Shown: in pieces, positions 8,518-16,301 of the stretch
How the letters are laid out: each line of letters starts with the position of its first letter
Position numbering within the stretch: the first letter of the stretch is position 1
Source of the DNA: Bacteroidia bacterium
GTDB taxonomy: Bacteria; Bacteroidota; Bacteroidia; B-17B0; Aurantibacillaceae
Length of the DNA stretch: 64,000 nt
Direction of reading: 5' to 3'
NCBI GenBank assembly: GCA_016787705.1
Contig: JAEUTP010000008.1
Location: 248,001 to 312,000 of the forward strand
Made by a program: the position numbers and the translations under genes
Notes under the pieces: generated by a model
The model's database searches: none
Told to the model about the DNA's origin: nothing
The model's input: the letters and a program-made list of their open reading frames with translations, nothing else

Positions 8518-9366
8518 ATGAAAACTTTAAACCTTAAAACAGCCATTATTTGCTTAGTATTAGTGGTATTGGGACTTAACAGTAAAGCACAGGGATACGG
8601 CGAGATTCGTGGTATTATTAAAAACAGTACAGACCTTGAACCGGTTCCATTTGCTACTGTAAAGATCTTACAAGGCAATCTTTTAATAGGCGGCACGCAA
8701 ACAGATATTGAAGGTCGCTATAAATACAAACCCTTAGATCCCGGCACTTATGATATGGTGATTATGGAGCCCGGACACCAAACCCAACCGGTAAATAAAA
8801 TAAAAGTAATACCAAATGAGGCAACTTATGTTGACGTGAAATTAAGTGCCAATACGTTTAGTACTATAGAAGTGACCGCAAAAGCAGTTGATTATACAAA
8901 AACCGGCGCCGACAATAATATGTACACCATGAAAAGCGTGGATGCTACGGAATTAATGCAAATGGCCGGTAGCTCACGTGGTGATATTAAAGGAACTCTG
9001 GTAAGCTTAACATCTGACGTAATTGAAACAAACGGCGAAGTGCATTTTAGAGGCACTCGTGGTGATGCAACAGGTTATTTTGTGGATGGTGTGAGAACCC
9101 TTGGGCCAAGTAATGTACCCGGCATGTGTATTGAAAACCTTACAGTATTTAGCGGTGGTGTACCTGCCATGTATGGTGATGTAATGGGTGGTGTAATAAT
9201 TATCACAACTAAAAGTTACTTTAGCGGTATTCGCGCAAAAAACATGAGAAACATTGCTTATAATGAAAAAATTGCAGATAAAAAAAGAGTTGAAAAAGCA
9301 AAAAAAGATACAGAAAATCGTTTAAAAGAAATTGAAGAGGAGAAGCTAAAAGAGAAAGTGAATTAA
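8518..9366 (+). CDS. CarboxypepD-regulatory-like plus TonB plug domain protein lacking a barrel
   Basis: This 282-residue protein starts with a signal peptide (ends NSKAQG). A carboxypeptidase-regulatory-like beta-sandwich follows at about 28-115 (IRGIIKNSTDLEPVPFATVKI, IGGTQTDIEGRYKYKPLDPGTYD). Then comes a TonB-dependent-receptor plug at about 118-240 (GEVHFRGTRGDATGYFVDGVR, ENLTVFSGGVPAMYGDVMGGVIIITT). It then ends in a charged Lys/Glu helix (about 245-282) instead of the roughly 600-residue outer-membrane barrel. The reading frame stops cleanly and is followed by a terminator, so this looks like a genuine plug-only protein rather than a recent truncation. It is probably a soluble periplasmic or outer-membrane-associated partner. 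A role with the divergent ECF sigma module is inferred from proximity. Confidence 0.85.
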   Translation: MKTLNLKTAIICLVLVVLGLNSKAQGYGEIRGIIKNSTDLEPVPFATVKILQGNLLIGGTQTDIEGRYKYKPLDPGTYDMVIMEPGHQTQPVNKIKVIPNEATYVDVKLSANTFSTIEVTAKAVDYTKTGADNNMYTMKSVDATELMQMAGSSRGDIKGTLVSLTSDVIETNGEVHFRGTRGDATGYFVDGVRTLGPSNVPGMCIENLTVFSGGVPAMYGDVMGGVIIITTKSYFSGIRAKNMRNIAYNEKIADKKRVEKAKKDTENRLKEIEEEKLKEKVN

Positions 9367-9378
9367 GCGCTTAACCTT

Positions 9379-9418
9379 AAAACAAAAAGGCTGGTATAAT
9401 TACCGGCCTTTTTGTTTT
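9379..9418. terminator. Bidirectional rho-independent terminator
   Basis: An 18-bp stem (9379-9396 with 9401-9418, one G-U pair) around a TAAT loop, with A-rich and T-rich flanks, lies between the convergent plug-protein gene and maf. Its right arm overlaps the maf stop codon by two bases. It should stop transcription from both directions. Confidence 0.9.
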
Positions 9419-10013
9419 AAAATTTAATCAACTCTTCATATAATTCCTTTACTGGCAAACCCATTACATTATAAAAACTACCATCAATCTTATCAATGCC
9501 AATGTAACCGATCCAATCCTGAACACCATAACCGCCGGCTTTATCGTAAGGACTATAATTGGTAAGGTAATATTCTATTTCGTCAGTCTTTAATTTTTTA
9601 AAATAAACTTTGCTTACATCATAAAATGTAGTTTGTTTATTTGCACTCTTTAAGCATACTGCTGTAAATACTTCGTGCATTTTTCCGCTTAAGGTTTCGA
9701 GCATTTTTTTTCCTTCTGCAAAATTTTCGGGTTTATTAAACACTTTTCCTTCACACCAAACAACCGTATCGGCAGTAATTAATAATTCATCTTCCTTCAA
9801 TTCTTCTTCGTATGCATCGGCCTTTAATTCTGCCAAATAAATTGGAATCTCCTGTGCCTCCAGGCCCTTTGGCCAAAGAGTTTCATCAACCTTTACGGGC
9901 TGGTTACGAAATTCAAAACCAAGGCTTTTTAAAAGTTCCTGCCTGCGGGGCGAAGCTGAACCTAAAATTAATTTATATGGAAATTCCTTAAAAGTAGTTT
10001 CTACTGTATTCAT
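9417..10013 (-). CDS. maf: Maf family nucleotide pyrophosphatase
   Basis: This 198-residue protein has Maf/YhdE signatures: LILGSASPRRQELLKSLG at about 15-32, DETLWP, the catalytic-site region LLITADTVVWCEGKVFNKP, LSGKMHEVFTAV, and YDKAGGYGVQDWIGYIGIDK near the C-terminus. Family members hydrolyse non-canonical or pyrimidine nucleoside triphosphates (dTTP/UTP type) to monophosphates in the cytoplasm. It is the last gene of the long minus-strand run, 3 nt downstream of the prenyltransferase gene, and is followed by a strong terminator. Confidence 0.93.
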   Translation of the reverse strand: MNTVETTFKEFPYKLILGSASPRRQELLKSLGFEFRNQPVKVDETLWPKGLEAQEIPIYLAELKADAYEEELKEDELLITADTVVWCEGKVFNKPENFAEGKKMLETLSGKMHEVFTAVCLKSANKQTTFYDVSKVYFKKLKTDEIEYYLTNYSPYDKAGGYGVQDWIGYIGIDKIDGSFYNVMGLPVKELYEELIKF

Positions 10014-10016
10014 ATC

Positions 10017-10991
10017 TTAATTATAATAAAAAATAAAAGTATATGCCAAACCCATTAACATGATAAACTTAAGTAATAAGCTGGCGTTCTTAAAATGTTT
10101 TGATTCTTTTGCGGTTAATGTCATTAAAGCTAAAATTATTAAAGGAATAATTAAGGCAACCATAATGTAAAGATTGTTTTGGTTAATAATGATCCTGTAA
10201 AATTTAAAGGTATTATAGATAACAAATGACAATAAAATAACGGTTATTACAATTAAAAAGAAAACATTTAATTTGCTGGCTGGAATACCCCAAACAATTG
10301 GCATAGTAAGACCTCCAGTGGCCTCGTCTCCTTTATAATCCTCCATATCTTTTATTATTTCGCGGGTAAGGCTGGTAATAAAAGCAAATAATGAATAAAT
10401 AAACGTGATCTTAAAACAGGAAAACACCACATCTTTATGCATGGATGCAAAACCGGGGTGGATCTTTTGCATTAAACCCATTTCATAAACAAAAGGCATA
10501 AAAGCAACAGAAGCTGTTAAAACAGAAACGACCAGATTGCCCACCAATAATTGTTTTTTGAAATGTGTGCTGTAAAACCATAATAAAGCTGCTGCTACAA
10601 TATGAAAGATGGCCAAACGCAAATACCCCGTTTTTAATGCTGCATACATTCCAATTACAATTCCTAAAAAAGTAAAAGTAATGTGAAGAATAATTGCCAT
10701 ACGACGTTTTATGATTTTTCCAACAACAACCGTATCAGGATGATTGATAAGATCGGTCTTCATATCAAAATAATCATTAATGATATAGCCGGCTGCTGCA
10801 ATTAAAACAGTACTTAATACAACCAAATAAAACAAAGTGTCATTCAACTCTAAGGTAATGCCGTTTTGATTCAATACTTTTTGAAGGATAAAATAGCGCA
10901 ATAAAATTTGTGTTAAAGCTATCATGATCAGATTCTCTATCCTGATAAGCTTTAAAAAAGCAAATACTTTATTATTTAAAAGTCTGTTCAA
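10017..10991 (-). CDS. UbiA-family prenyltransferase (geranylgeranylglycerol-phosphate transferase-like)
   Basis: This 324-residue multi-spanning membrane protein has both Asp-rich UbiA motifs: GYIINDYFDMKTDLINHPD at about 69-85, and REIIKDMEDYKGDEATGG at about 210-227. These bind Mg-prenyl diphosphate. The order of motifs and the HP(D/N)xVVxGKI segment resemble the (di)geranylgeranylglyceryl phosphate synthase-like subgroup that is widespread in Bacteroidota, rather than UbiA proper or CyoE. The true acceptor is not known from sequence. The start is TTG at 10991-10989; no closer ATG is available. It lies 3 nt upstream of maf, and a REP-like palindrome (11014-11061) sits immediately before it. 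In the absence of the inserted transposase gene it would directly follow the KdsC-type phosphatase gene. Confidence 0.88.
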   Translation of the reverse strand: MNRLLNNKVFAFLKLIRIENLIMIALTQILLRYFILQKVLNQNGITLELNDTLFYLVVLSTVLIAAAGYIINDYFDMKTDLINHPDTVVVGKIIKRRMAIILHITFTFLGIVIGMYAALKTGYLRLAIFHIVAAALLWFYSTHFKKQLLVGNLVVSVLTASVAFMPFVYEMGLMQKIHPGFASMHKDVVFSCFKITFIYSLFAFITSLTREIIKDMEDYKGDEATGGLTMPIVWGIPASKLNVFFLIVITVILLSFVIYNTFKFYRIIINQNNLYIMVALIIPLIILALMTLTAKESKHFKNASLLLKFIMLMGLAYTFIFYYN

Positions 10992-11013
10992 ATTACCACT
11001 TTATGATCTGAAT

Positions 11014-11061
11014 ACCCCTGCCAGGGTTATTTAATTTATCCCAGTTAACCCTGGCAGGGGT
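11014..11061. repeat. REP-like palindrome, left flank of RAYT
   Basis: A perfect 16-bp inverted repeat (11014-11029 / 11046-11061) around a 16-nt AT-rich loop. It overlaps the 3' end of the transposase gene and lies 23 nt upstream of the prenyltransferase start codon. Confidence 0.85.
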
Positions 11062-11717
11062 TTCAAAACTAAAAAATCTTCTACTAAATTAATCAAATTC
11101 TTATTGTAATGTGTTTTCTGAAAATTATCAATATCTTCAAATAGATCTATCACTTCTCTTACTTTGATTAAAGAAATTGTATTTGAGATTATTGAAGTAT
11201 ATGAGCTATGCGGCCATTCACTAATTTCCTCGACAAATCCGTGCTCAACAGGGTTTAAGTGAATGTATAGTATTAATTTCTTCAAATATTCTTCAGAATC
11301 AATTTCTTTTTTTCTATAAGATTTTTGAAATAAACTACCGGCTCTTGATTCTTGTATATTTATAGCCTGTGAATACCCATTAAAAAGATTAGAAAAACGC
11401 TTGCTTAGAATTGTATTTAAAGCGTCAACACCTAATTTCTCAAATTCCTCAAACGATAATTTTCTTACAACAGAATTATTTTTGGTTTCTAAAAAATCAA
11501 AAATCTCTTTTTCGGACTTTATTTTAACTAGAAAATGAATATGATTTGGCATCAAACAATATGCATATGTATTGGCAACCGGTGAAGCATATTCAAAATA
11601 TTTTTTTAGAAAGTATAAATAGTTAACTTCAGAATAAAAAATATTACACTTAGCATTACCACGATTATAAATGTGATAATAAAAATCTGGTTTTAAATAT
11701 TCTATTTTTTGTGACAC
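11031..11717 (-). CDS. REP-associated tyrosine transposase (RAYT, IS200-like Y1_Tnp)
   Basis: This 228-residue protein has the Y1 HUH-nuclease fold of the IS200/RAYT group: FYYHIYNRG near the N-terminus, the metal-binding His pair in CLMPNHIHFLV at about 54-64, QESRAGSLFQKSY, and the closing signature LILYIHLNPVEHG with WPHSSY. The catalytic tyrosine should be in the SYRKK or YIHLNP helix; I cannot decide which. Length is that of an intact RAYT and no frameshift is seen. RAYTs nick single-stranded DNA at REP palindromes and spread them. Palindromes of one family lie on both sides here, so this is probably a working or recently working pair. Confidence 0.92.
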   Translation of the reverse strand: MSQKIEYLKPDFYYHIYNRGNAKCNIFYSEVNYLYFLKKYFEYASPVANTYAYCLMPNHIHFLVKIKSEKEIFDFLETKNNSVVRKLSFEEFEKLGVDALNTILSKRFSNLFNGYSQAINIQESRAGSLFQKSYRKKEIDSEEYLKKLILYIHLNPVEHGFVEEISEWPHSSYTSIISNTISLIKVREVIDLFEDIDNFQKTHYNKNLINLVEDFLVLKPLPGLTGIN

Positions 11718-11728
11718 TTAATATTAAT

Positions 11729-11780
11729 ACCCCTGCCAGAGTCAATTAGATATATATATATGAATAAACCTGGCAGGGGT
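11729..11780. repeat. REP-like palindrome, right flank of RAYT
   Basis: Arms ACCCCTGCCAG (11729-11739) and CTGGCAGGGGT (11770-11780), the same sequence family as the left palindrome. The 30-nt loop contains a TATATATATATATG dinucleotide run. It overlaps the stop codon of the phosphatase gene by one base. Confidence 0.8.
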
Positions 11781-12292
11781 TACCATTTTACAATTTCCCA
11801 TTTGCCTTGTACACGTAATACCTGCTCAATAATATCCCTTACACAACCTTCGCCACCATTTTTACCGGATACATACTGACAAATAGCTTTAATATCCTGC
11901 ACCGCATCTTTTGGGCATACAGCCACACCTACCCTGCTCATTATTTCATGATCAGGAAGATCGTCGCCCATAAACAACACTTCTTCATCGGTTAAATTAT
12001 TTAGTTTTAAATACTCCAAATAACAAGCCAGTTTATCGTGTTGATTAATAAAAACATCTTTAACACCTGTTCTTTCTAAAGCTTTTTTAACCGCCATATT
12101 ATTTCCACCGCTTATAATAACAATTCTGTATTCTTTTTGAACCGCAAGATGTATCGCATAACCATCTTTAGAATTCATATTGCGAACCATCTCACCACTT
12201 TCCATCACCAGCACTTTACCATCCGTCATTACCCCATCCACATCAAACATAAGGGTGGTTATTTTATTTAGTTTCTGTTTAAAGTTAAGCAT
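11780..12292 (-). CDS. KdsC-type HAD phosphatase (KDO-8-phosphate phosphatase-like)
   Basis: This 170-residue protein has the minimal HAD fold of the KdsC family: FDVDGVMTDG at about 16-25 (Asp nucleophile pair D17/D19), SKDGYAIHLAV, IISGGNN, KLACYLEYL, and MGDDLPDHEIMSRVG with the metal-binding Asp residues, then GGEGCVRDIIEQVL. It would release phosphate from KDO-8-phosphate or a related sugar acid for lipopolysaccharide synthesis in the cytoplasm. The start overlaps the end of the DUF2520 gene by 8 nt. No KDO synthase (kdsA) lies in the window, so substrate assignment rests on family similarity. Confidence 0.9.
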   Translation of the reverse strand: MLNFKQKLNKITTLMFDVDGVMTDGKVLVMESGEMVRNMNSKDGYAIHLAVQKEYRIVIISGGNNMAVKKALERTGVKDVFINQHDKLACYLEYLKLNNLTDEEVLFMGDDLPDHEIMSRVGVAVCPKDAVQDIKAICQYVSGKNGGEGCVRDIIEQVLRVQGKWEIVKW

Positions 12293-13076
12293 GTTTTTTA
12301 GTTTGTTGTTTTATGATCAGGTTGCTCATTTGTTTATAGATCTTTTTAAGATCATCATTGCCTGAAAGTAATTTTAAATGCTTTTTCATTACTGTTTCAT
12401 CCTTACGCTTTGCGGGACCTGTCTGCGCCGCTCGCGCATCCAAATTATTTAGCTTTAAACCTGTTTGTTTTATTAAAGGTAGTAATAGTTTTGATTTTTT
12501 ATTTTCAGAAATAAGATCATTGGCCGCAACATATAAGGCATTGGTAAAATTATTTACTAATACAGCCGCCAAATGCAATTTTAAGCGCGCATTATAATTT
12601 AAAAAATTTACATCATTACTGAATTGTTTAGCAAACGTATTTAATTTATTTTTTACCACTGCATTTTTTGCCTCAATTATAATTGGTGTTTCTTCCCAGT
12701 TTATCTTATCTTGCTTTGAAAAGGTTTGTAAGGGATAAAATACAGCTGCATTTTTATGACCGCCTAATTCGTTTATCTTTAAACTGCCCGAAGTATGTAT
12801 CACAATTCCTTTAGTGATTTTTATTTTTTTTGCAACAGTAGAAATAAATTTATCTCCGACACAAATAAAATAAAATTCAGCATCGTTAATGATCTTATTT
12901 AAATTTGAAGCTACATTACAATTTAGATTTGTTTTAAAATCATTCAACATATTATTTGGTTGATGATTGTAAACAAACAACTCATATTTTTTTAGAGAAG
13001 AAATCTGTTTGGCTAAATGCCATGCTACATTGCCGCAACCCATTATTACGATTTTATGCCTGGCCTGTTTTTGCAT
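12285..13076 (-). CDS. Rossmann-like and DUF2520 domain protein
   Basis: About 263 residues. The N-terminus is a nucleotide-binding Rossmann fold (KIVIMGCGNVAWHLAKQIS) with an ICVGDKFI segment, then GIVIHTSGSLKINEL and VFYPLQTFSKQ. The C-terminal half is the helical DUF2520 domain (LHLAAVLVNNFTNALYVAANDLI, ARAAQTGPAKRKDETVMKKHL). The family resembles NADP-dependent oxidoreductases such as pyrroline-carboxylate reductase-like proteins, but its substrate is unknown. The ATG at 13076 is preferred. An in-frame TTG at 13085 overlapping the ccmF stop codon is an alternative. In this lineage the gene is packed between ccmF and the KdsC-like gene, overlapping the latter by 8 nt. Confidence 0.87.
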   Translation of the reverse strand: MQKQARHKIVIMGCGNVAWHLAKQISSLKKYELFVYNHQPNNMLNDFKTNLNCNVASNLNKIINDAEFYFICVGDKFISTVAKKIKITKGIVIHTSGSLKINELGGHKNAAVFYPLQTFSKQDKINWEETPIIIEAKNAVVKNKLNTFAKQFSNDVNFLNYNARLKLHLAAVLVNNFTNALYVAANDLISENKKSKLLLPLIKQTGLKLNNLDARAAQTGPAKRKDETVMKKHLKLLSGNDDLKKIYKQMSNLIIKQQTKKHA

Positions 13077-13081
13077 CTTTA

Positions 13082-15676
13082 TCAAGACTGTAGCTTGAAT
13101 TTACGAATTCTTTCGATAACAGCAATACCTGTACCAAAAGCCATTATAAGACAGCCCAGCCACAATACATTGATGTAAGGGAACACAAAGGCTTTCATAA
13201 CAATAAAATCTTTATTATTTGAAAGCTTTTCGCTCATAGTTATTTCTATTGTTCCATCATCCGGATTGATTTTCCAGAACACCAATTTTAAGCCTAATTC
13301 ATCTACCACATCTTCTTGTGGTATAACTACATTTTTTTTGATGATAAATTTGGGGTATGCAAAAAAGATCTTTTCATCGGTTGTTTTACATTTTAAAACT
13401 GCAGTCACTTCTAAAAGAGAATCGTTTTTTTCGTATTGCGATTTCGTTAAGTTACTACGCAAAGAATCTATAATCACTAATGCGTTACTTGCAAAAATGG
13501 TATCACCTACATGACCTACATAATTTTTAGCTTCACCAAAAGCATTTTTCTTTTTTGAACTGGTATCAGTATCAATACTCATATTTGCAAAAGTAATATG
13601 TGAGTATATGTCACGACTTAAATAATGTTTAGTTGCCGGCTCAGCAGATGATTGACCCATGCGCGGGTTATTTTTTACGATTGGAACTAATGTAAATTCA
13701 AACTCGGGCTTTTTATTTTTGTCCAGCTTTAAATAATCTACTGTATAAAAAATATCAATGCCTTCGCGCCTTTTTTCTTTGTAAACAATCAAATATGGAC
13801 CCATTGCAACGGTATCACCTTGTGTTAATAAAACGCTTTCCTTGTCATCAAAATCTTTTCCAAGCGCTTCTAATTTTTTATCCGCCATGTTTTTTGCAAG
13901 TGTTACTTTTTTGGATGTGGAAATCAAAGCGCCGATTAATACCATAGCAAAACCAATGTGCGCAATTGCGGCACCACTTTTTGAGACTTTACCTTTTAAG
14001 ACCATTAAATAATAATCAAGATTAGCAAATACGGCAAATAAACCGCTTACCAATAAAGCAGAGAAACCAACAAGATCCCAGGTACCAATGCCCTTAGCTT
14101 CTGTTTTAGTTAAAAAATAAAGTGGGATGCTACAAGCCAAACCAAACAAAATTGAAAGAAGAAAACTGTAAGAGATACGTTTAAAGAATTTTTTCGGATC
14201 TGTTTTTTTATACTTTAAAAATTGTGAAGCGCCTATAAGTATCATTATCAAAATAGCAAACGGCATCATCCAGCTATTGTAAACTGCAACTTTTGGTGGC
14301 GCAAACTCTGTATTGAATAATTTATTGATAACAGGAATGGATGTAAAATAAGTAATGATAAGGCCTGATAATAAAAAAACAAGTGAGCCTAAGAACATCC
14401 AGAACTCGCGTGAGTACAAATCTTCTTCATCTTTTTCTTTTGGAAAATATTTATAGTAAGAAATAAATGTAACAATGCCTGAACCACCAAGCCATAACAT
14501 TAATAAAGCTCGCTTATAGCCGTATAATATTCCAAAAAATAAAATTAATAAGGAAACCATAATGTAAGAAACTCTGAATAACTTATCGTTGATCAGTAAC
14601 ATTACGGTTATGAAAATAAATGTGAGTACGTATAAAACCAATTGGCCTGTCATGCCAAGATCTGTAAAGGCATGCACAGAAGCATTTCCAAGCACACCGC
14701 TTCGTGTTAAAAAGGTTGAATATAATACAAGTAGAAAACCACCAATTGCTAAAAAATGAGTTGTAAATAAAGAGCCGCCTTTGTTTTTATTAATGATCAT
14801 GGTGTGGCCTGCCCCAACTACAATAAGCCATGGAACCAAAGAAGAATTTTCAACCGGATCCCACGCCCAAAAGCCCCCAAAGCTTAATGCCTCGTAGGCC
14901 CAGGCGCCGCCCATTAAAATACCAATGCCTAAAATTAAAATGCAAAAATAAGTCCACGGTAAAGCAATTTTTTGCCATTCGTTATATTTTTTATTCCATA
15001 AAGCGCCAATTGCAAATGCAAAAGGAATTAATGTAGATGAAAAGCCTAAAAATAATGTTGGCGGATGGATGGTCATCCAGTAATTCATTAATAAAGGATT
15101 TAAACCTTTACCATCTAATGTTGCAGGAACCATTCCTTCTTTTCTTAGAAATGGCAGGTTACTAAAATCTGCATGATCTCTTAATAATAAAAAAGGATTA
15201 CTGCCAATTTTATAATCAAATACATAAACGCCAAGTAACATACTTGCTAAAAAAACCTGCACCAAAGCAAAAACCGTCATTACAGGAATTTCCCATTCGC
15301 CTGGTTTAAGTTGACGCTTTAAGATCGTTCCCAAAGCAATGTTCCAGAAAGTCCAAAGTAAAAAACTACCTTCCTGACCTTCCCAAAAGCACGAGAGAAT
15401 ATATTTCATATCCATGCTTGTATTGCTATGCTGATAAACGTATTGATATTCGAAATAATGATTCAACAACATCCAGAACATGGTGCCTATAATTCCAATT
15501 ACAGCAAAACCATGAATATTAAATGCTAAACGGGCCAGCTTTAAAAAAGAAAGGTTTTTTGAAGAAAGATAATACGCAAAAAAAGAAAGAAGCGCGCCTA
15601 CGAAAGAAAGAACAACAAAGGCGTTACCAAGGTTACCAGCCCATAATCTTTCTTGTATATATTGAACACCATTCAT
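13082..15676 (-). CDS. ccmF: Cytochrome c maturation heme lyase CcmF/CcsA-type
   Basis: This 864-residue multi-spanning membrane protein carries the tryptophan-rich heme-handling (WWD) motif: GGAWAYEALSFGGFWAWDPVENSSLVPWL lies at about 255-284 and its key residues are the W/G/D/P/E set. Upstream come family landmarks (CFWEGQEGSFLLWTFW, NYWMTIHPPTLFLGF). A large periplasmic segment precedes the last helix. CcmF ligates heme delivered by CcmE to apocytochromes c on the periplasmic side. It is longer than the roughly 650-residue proteobacterial CcmF because of the extended C-terminal periplasmic region. It is co-transcribed with ccmB, ccmC, ccmD and ccmE upstream, and its product would serve the ActA, ActE and other cytochromes c. 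Confidence 0.93.
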   Translation of the reverse strand: MNGVQYIQERLWAGNLGNAFVVLSFVGALLSFFAYYLSSKNLSFLKLARLAFNIHGFAVIGIIGTMFWMLLNHYFEYQYVYQHSNTSMDMKYILSCFWEGQEGSFLLWTFWNIALGTILKRQLKPGEWEIPVMTVFALVQVFLASMLLGVYVFDYKIGSNPFLLLRDHADFSNLPFLRKEGMVPATLDGKGLNPLLMNYWMTIHPPTLFLGFSSTLIPFAFAIGALWNKKYNEWQKIALPWTYFCILILGIGILMGGAWAYEALSFGGFWAWDPVENSSLVPWLIVVGAGHTMIINKNKGGSLFTTHFLAIGGFLLVLYSTFLTRSGVLGNASVHAFTDLGMTGQLVLYVLTFIFITVMLLINDKLFRVSYIMVSLLILFFGILYGYKRALLMLWLGGSGIVTFISYYKYFPKEKDEEDLYSREFWMFLGSLVFLLSGLIITYFTSIPVINKLFNTEFAPPKVAVYNSWMMPFAILIMILIGASQFLKYKKTDPKKFFKRISYSFLLSILFGLACSIPLYFLTKTEAKGIGTWDLVGFSALLVSGLFAVFANLDYYLMVLKGKVSKSGAAIAHIGFAMVLIGALISTSKKVTLAKNMADKKLEALGKDFDDKESVLLTQGDTVAMGPYLIVYKEKRREGIDIFYTVDYLKLDKNKKPEFEFTLVPIVKNNPRMGQSSAEPATKHYLSRDIYSHITFANMSIDTDTSSKKKNAFGEAKNYVGHVGDTIFASNALVIIDSLRSNLTKSQYEKNDSLLEVTAVLKCKTTDEKIFFAYPKFIIKKNVVIPQEDVVDELGLKLVFWKINPDDGTIEITMSEKLSNNKDFIVMKAFVFPYINVLWLGCLIMAFGTGIAVIERIRKFKLQS

Positions 15677-15685
15677 ATATCAGCA

Positions 15686-16078
15686 CTAGTTTAACTGTGC
15701 TTGTGCTTTACCGTCGTTATATTTACTTGGGCACTTCATTAAAATATCGTTAGCATGAAATTCATTGCCATCCATTTTTCCGATCAAAACAATTTGTTCG
15801 CTTTTCTCAAAATCCTGTGGCTTACTTTTGTGAAGCACTACTTGTTTGCTTATGCCTTTGTTATCAATAAGGGTGAATATAAATTGATCAGCATTAATTT
15901 TCGGATCGTAAATTTGAGGTTGATTTTTATCCAGCTTTCCAACTACATGGTATTCTTTTTCAGGATTAGAAATCGCTTGAGTAAAATCAGCATAAGTACT
16001 TGTGTTTTTTAACGACACAAATATTACACCAATTGCAATAGCAATAACAACAATGCCAACGATGTGTAATTTTTTCAT
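15686..16078 (-). CDS. ccmE: Cytochrome c maturation heme chaperone CcmE, Cys-type
   Basis: This 130-residue protein has one N-terminal membrane anchor (about 5-25) and a CcmE-like OB-fold (YHVVGKLDKNQPQIYD, FIFTLIDNKGISKQVVLH, QIVLIGKMDGNEFHANDILMKCPSKY). At the place of the heme-binding HxxxY of proteobacterial CcmE it has CPSKY, that is CxxxY, with Cys in place of the heme-linking His. Cys-type CcmE is established in some archaea and Desulfovibrio (System I*). CcmE passes heme from CcmC to CcmF in the periplasm. It lies between ccmF and ccmD with spacings of 9 nt and 1 nt. Confidence 0.9.
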   Translation of the reverse strand: MKKLHIVGIVVIAIAIGVIFVSLKNTSTYADFTQAISNPEKEYHVVGKLDKNQPQIYDPKINADQFIFTLIDNKGISKQVVLHKSKPQDFEKSEQIVLIGKMDGNEFHANDILMKCPSKYNDGKAQAQLN

Positions 16079-16079
16079 T

Positions 16080-16301
16080 TTACTTATTATTAATTTGTTT
16101 TTCGAGCTTGTTTACTTTACGTTCAAGCACAATTAAAAAAATAACCAAGGCTACAAATATCATCCCAATAACCGTTATAACAACGTAAATTTTTCCGTCG
16201 CTACGAAATGTATCTGCCATTTCGGGTGCTGTAGCTGTTTCCTGCGCTGAAGAAAAAAGCGCCGATAACACAAAAACTAAACTTAAAATTTTTTTAATCA
16301 T
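16080..16301 (-). CDS. ccmD: CcmD-like small membrane protein
   Basis: This 73-residue protein has a signal-peptide-like N-terminus (MIKKILSLVFVLSALFSSAQ), a short periplasmic stretch, one membrane helix (VVITVIGMIFVALVIFLIVLE) and a basic cytoplasmic tail (RKVNKLEKQINNK). CcmD proteins are short single-helix adaptors that help release holo-CcmE from the CcmC complex. Identification rests on size, topology and its place between ccmC (8-nt overlap) and ccmE, since the family is poorly conserved. The cleavable-looking N-terminus ahead of the helix differs from the proteobacterial form. Confidence 0.8.
   Translation of the reverse strand: MIKKILSLVFVLSALFSSAQETATAPEMADTFRSDGKIYVVITVIGMIFVALVIFLIVLERKVNKLEKQINNK

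Larger units (their letters stand above)
11014..11780. mobile_element. REP-bracketed RAYT element (REPtron-like)
   Basis: A Y1/HUH transposase gene is bracketed by two copies of the same palindromic motif. Left: ACCCCTGCCAGGGTTA (11014-11029) with its perfect inverted copy at 11046-11061. Right: ACCCCTGCCAG (11729-11739) with its inverted copy at 11770-11780. The left palindrome encodes the last residues of the transposase (KPLPGLTG), and the right one ends in the stop codon of the KdsC-like gene. The unit splits an otherwise tightly packed operon, consistent with insertion there. Confidence 0.75.

Noticed and set aside
11750-11762. TA dinucleotide run as a promoter
   Set aside because: It sits in the loop of the REP-like palindrome and lacks TAnnTTTG or a -33 TTG.
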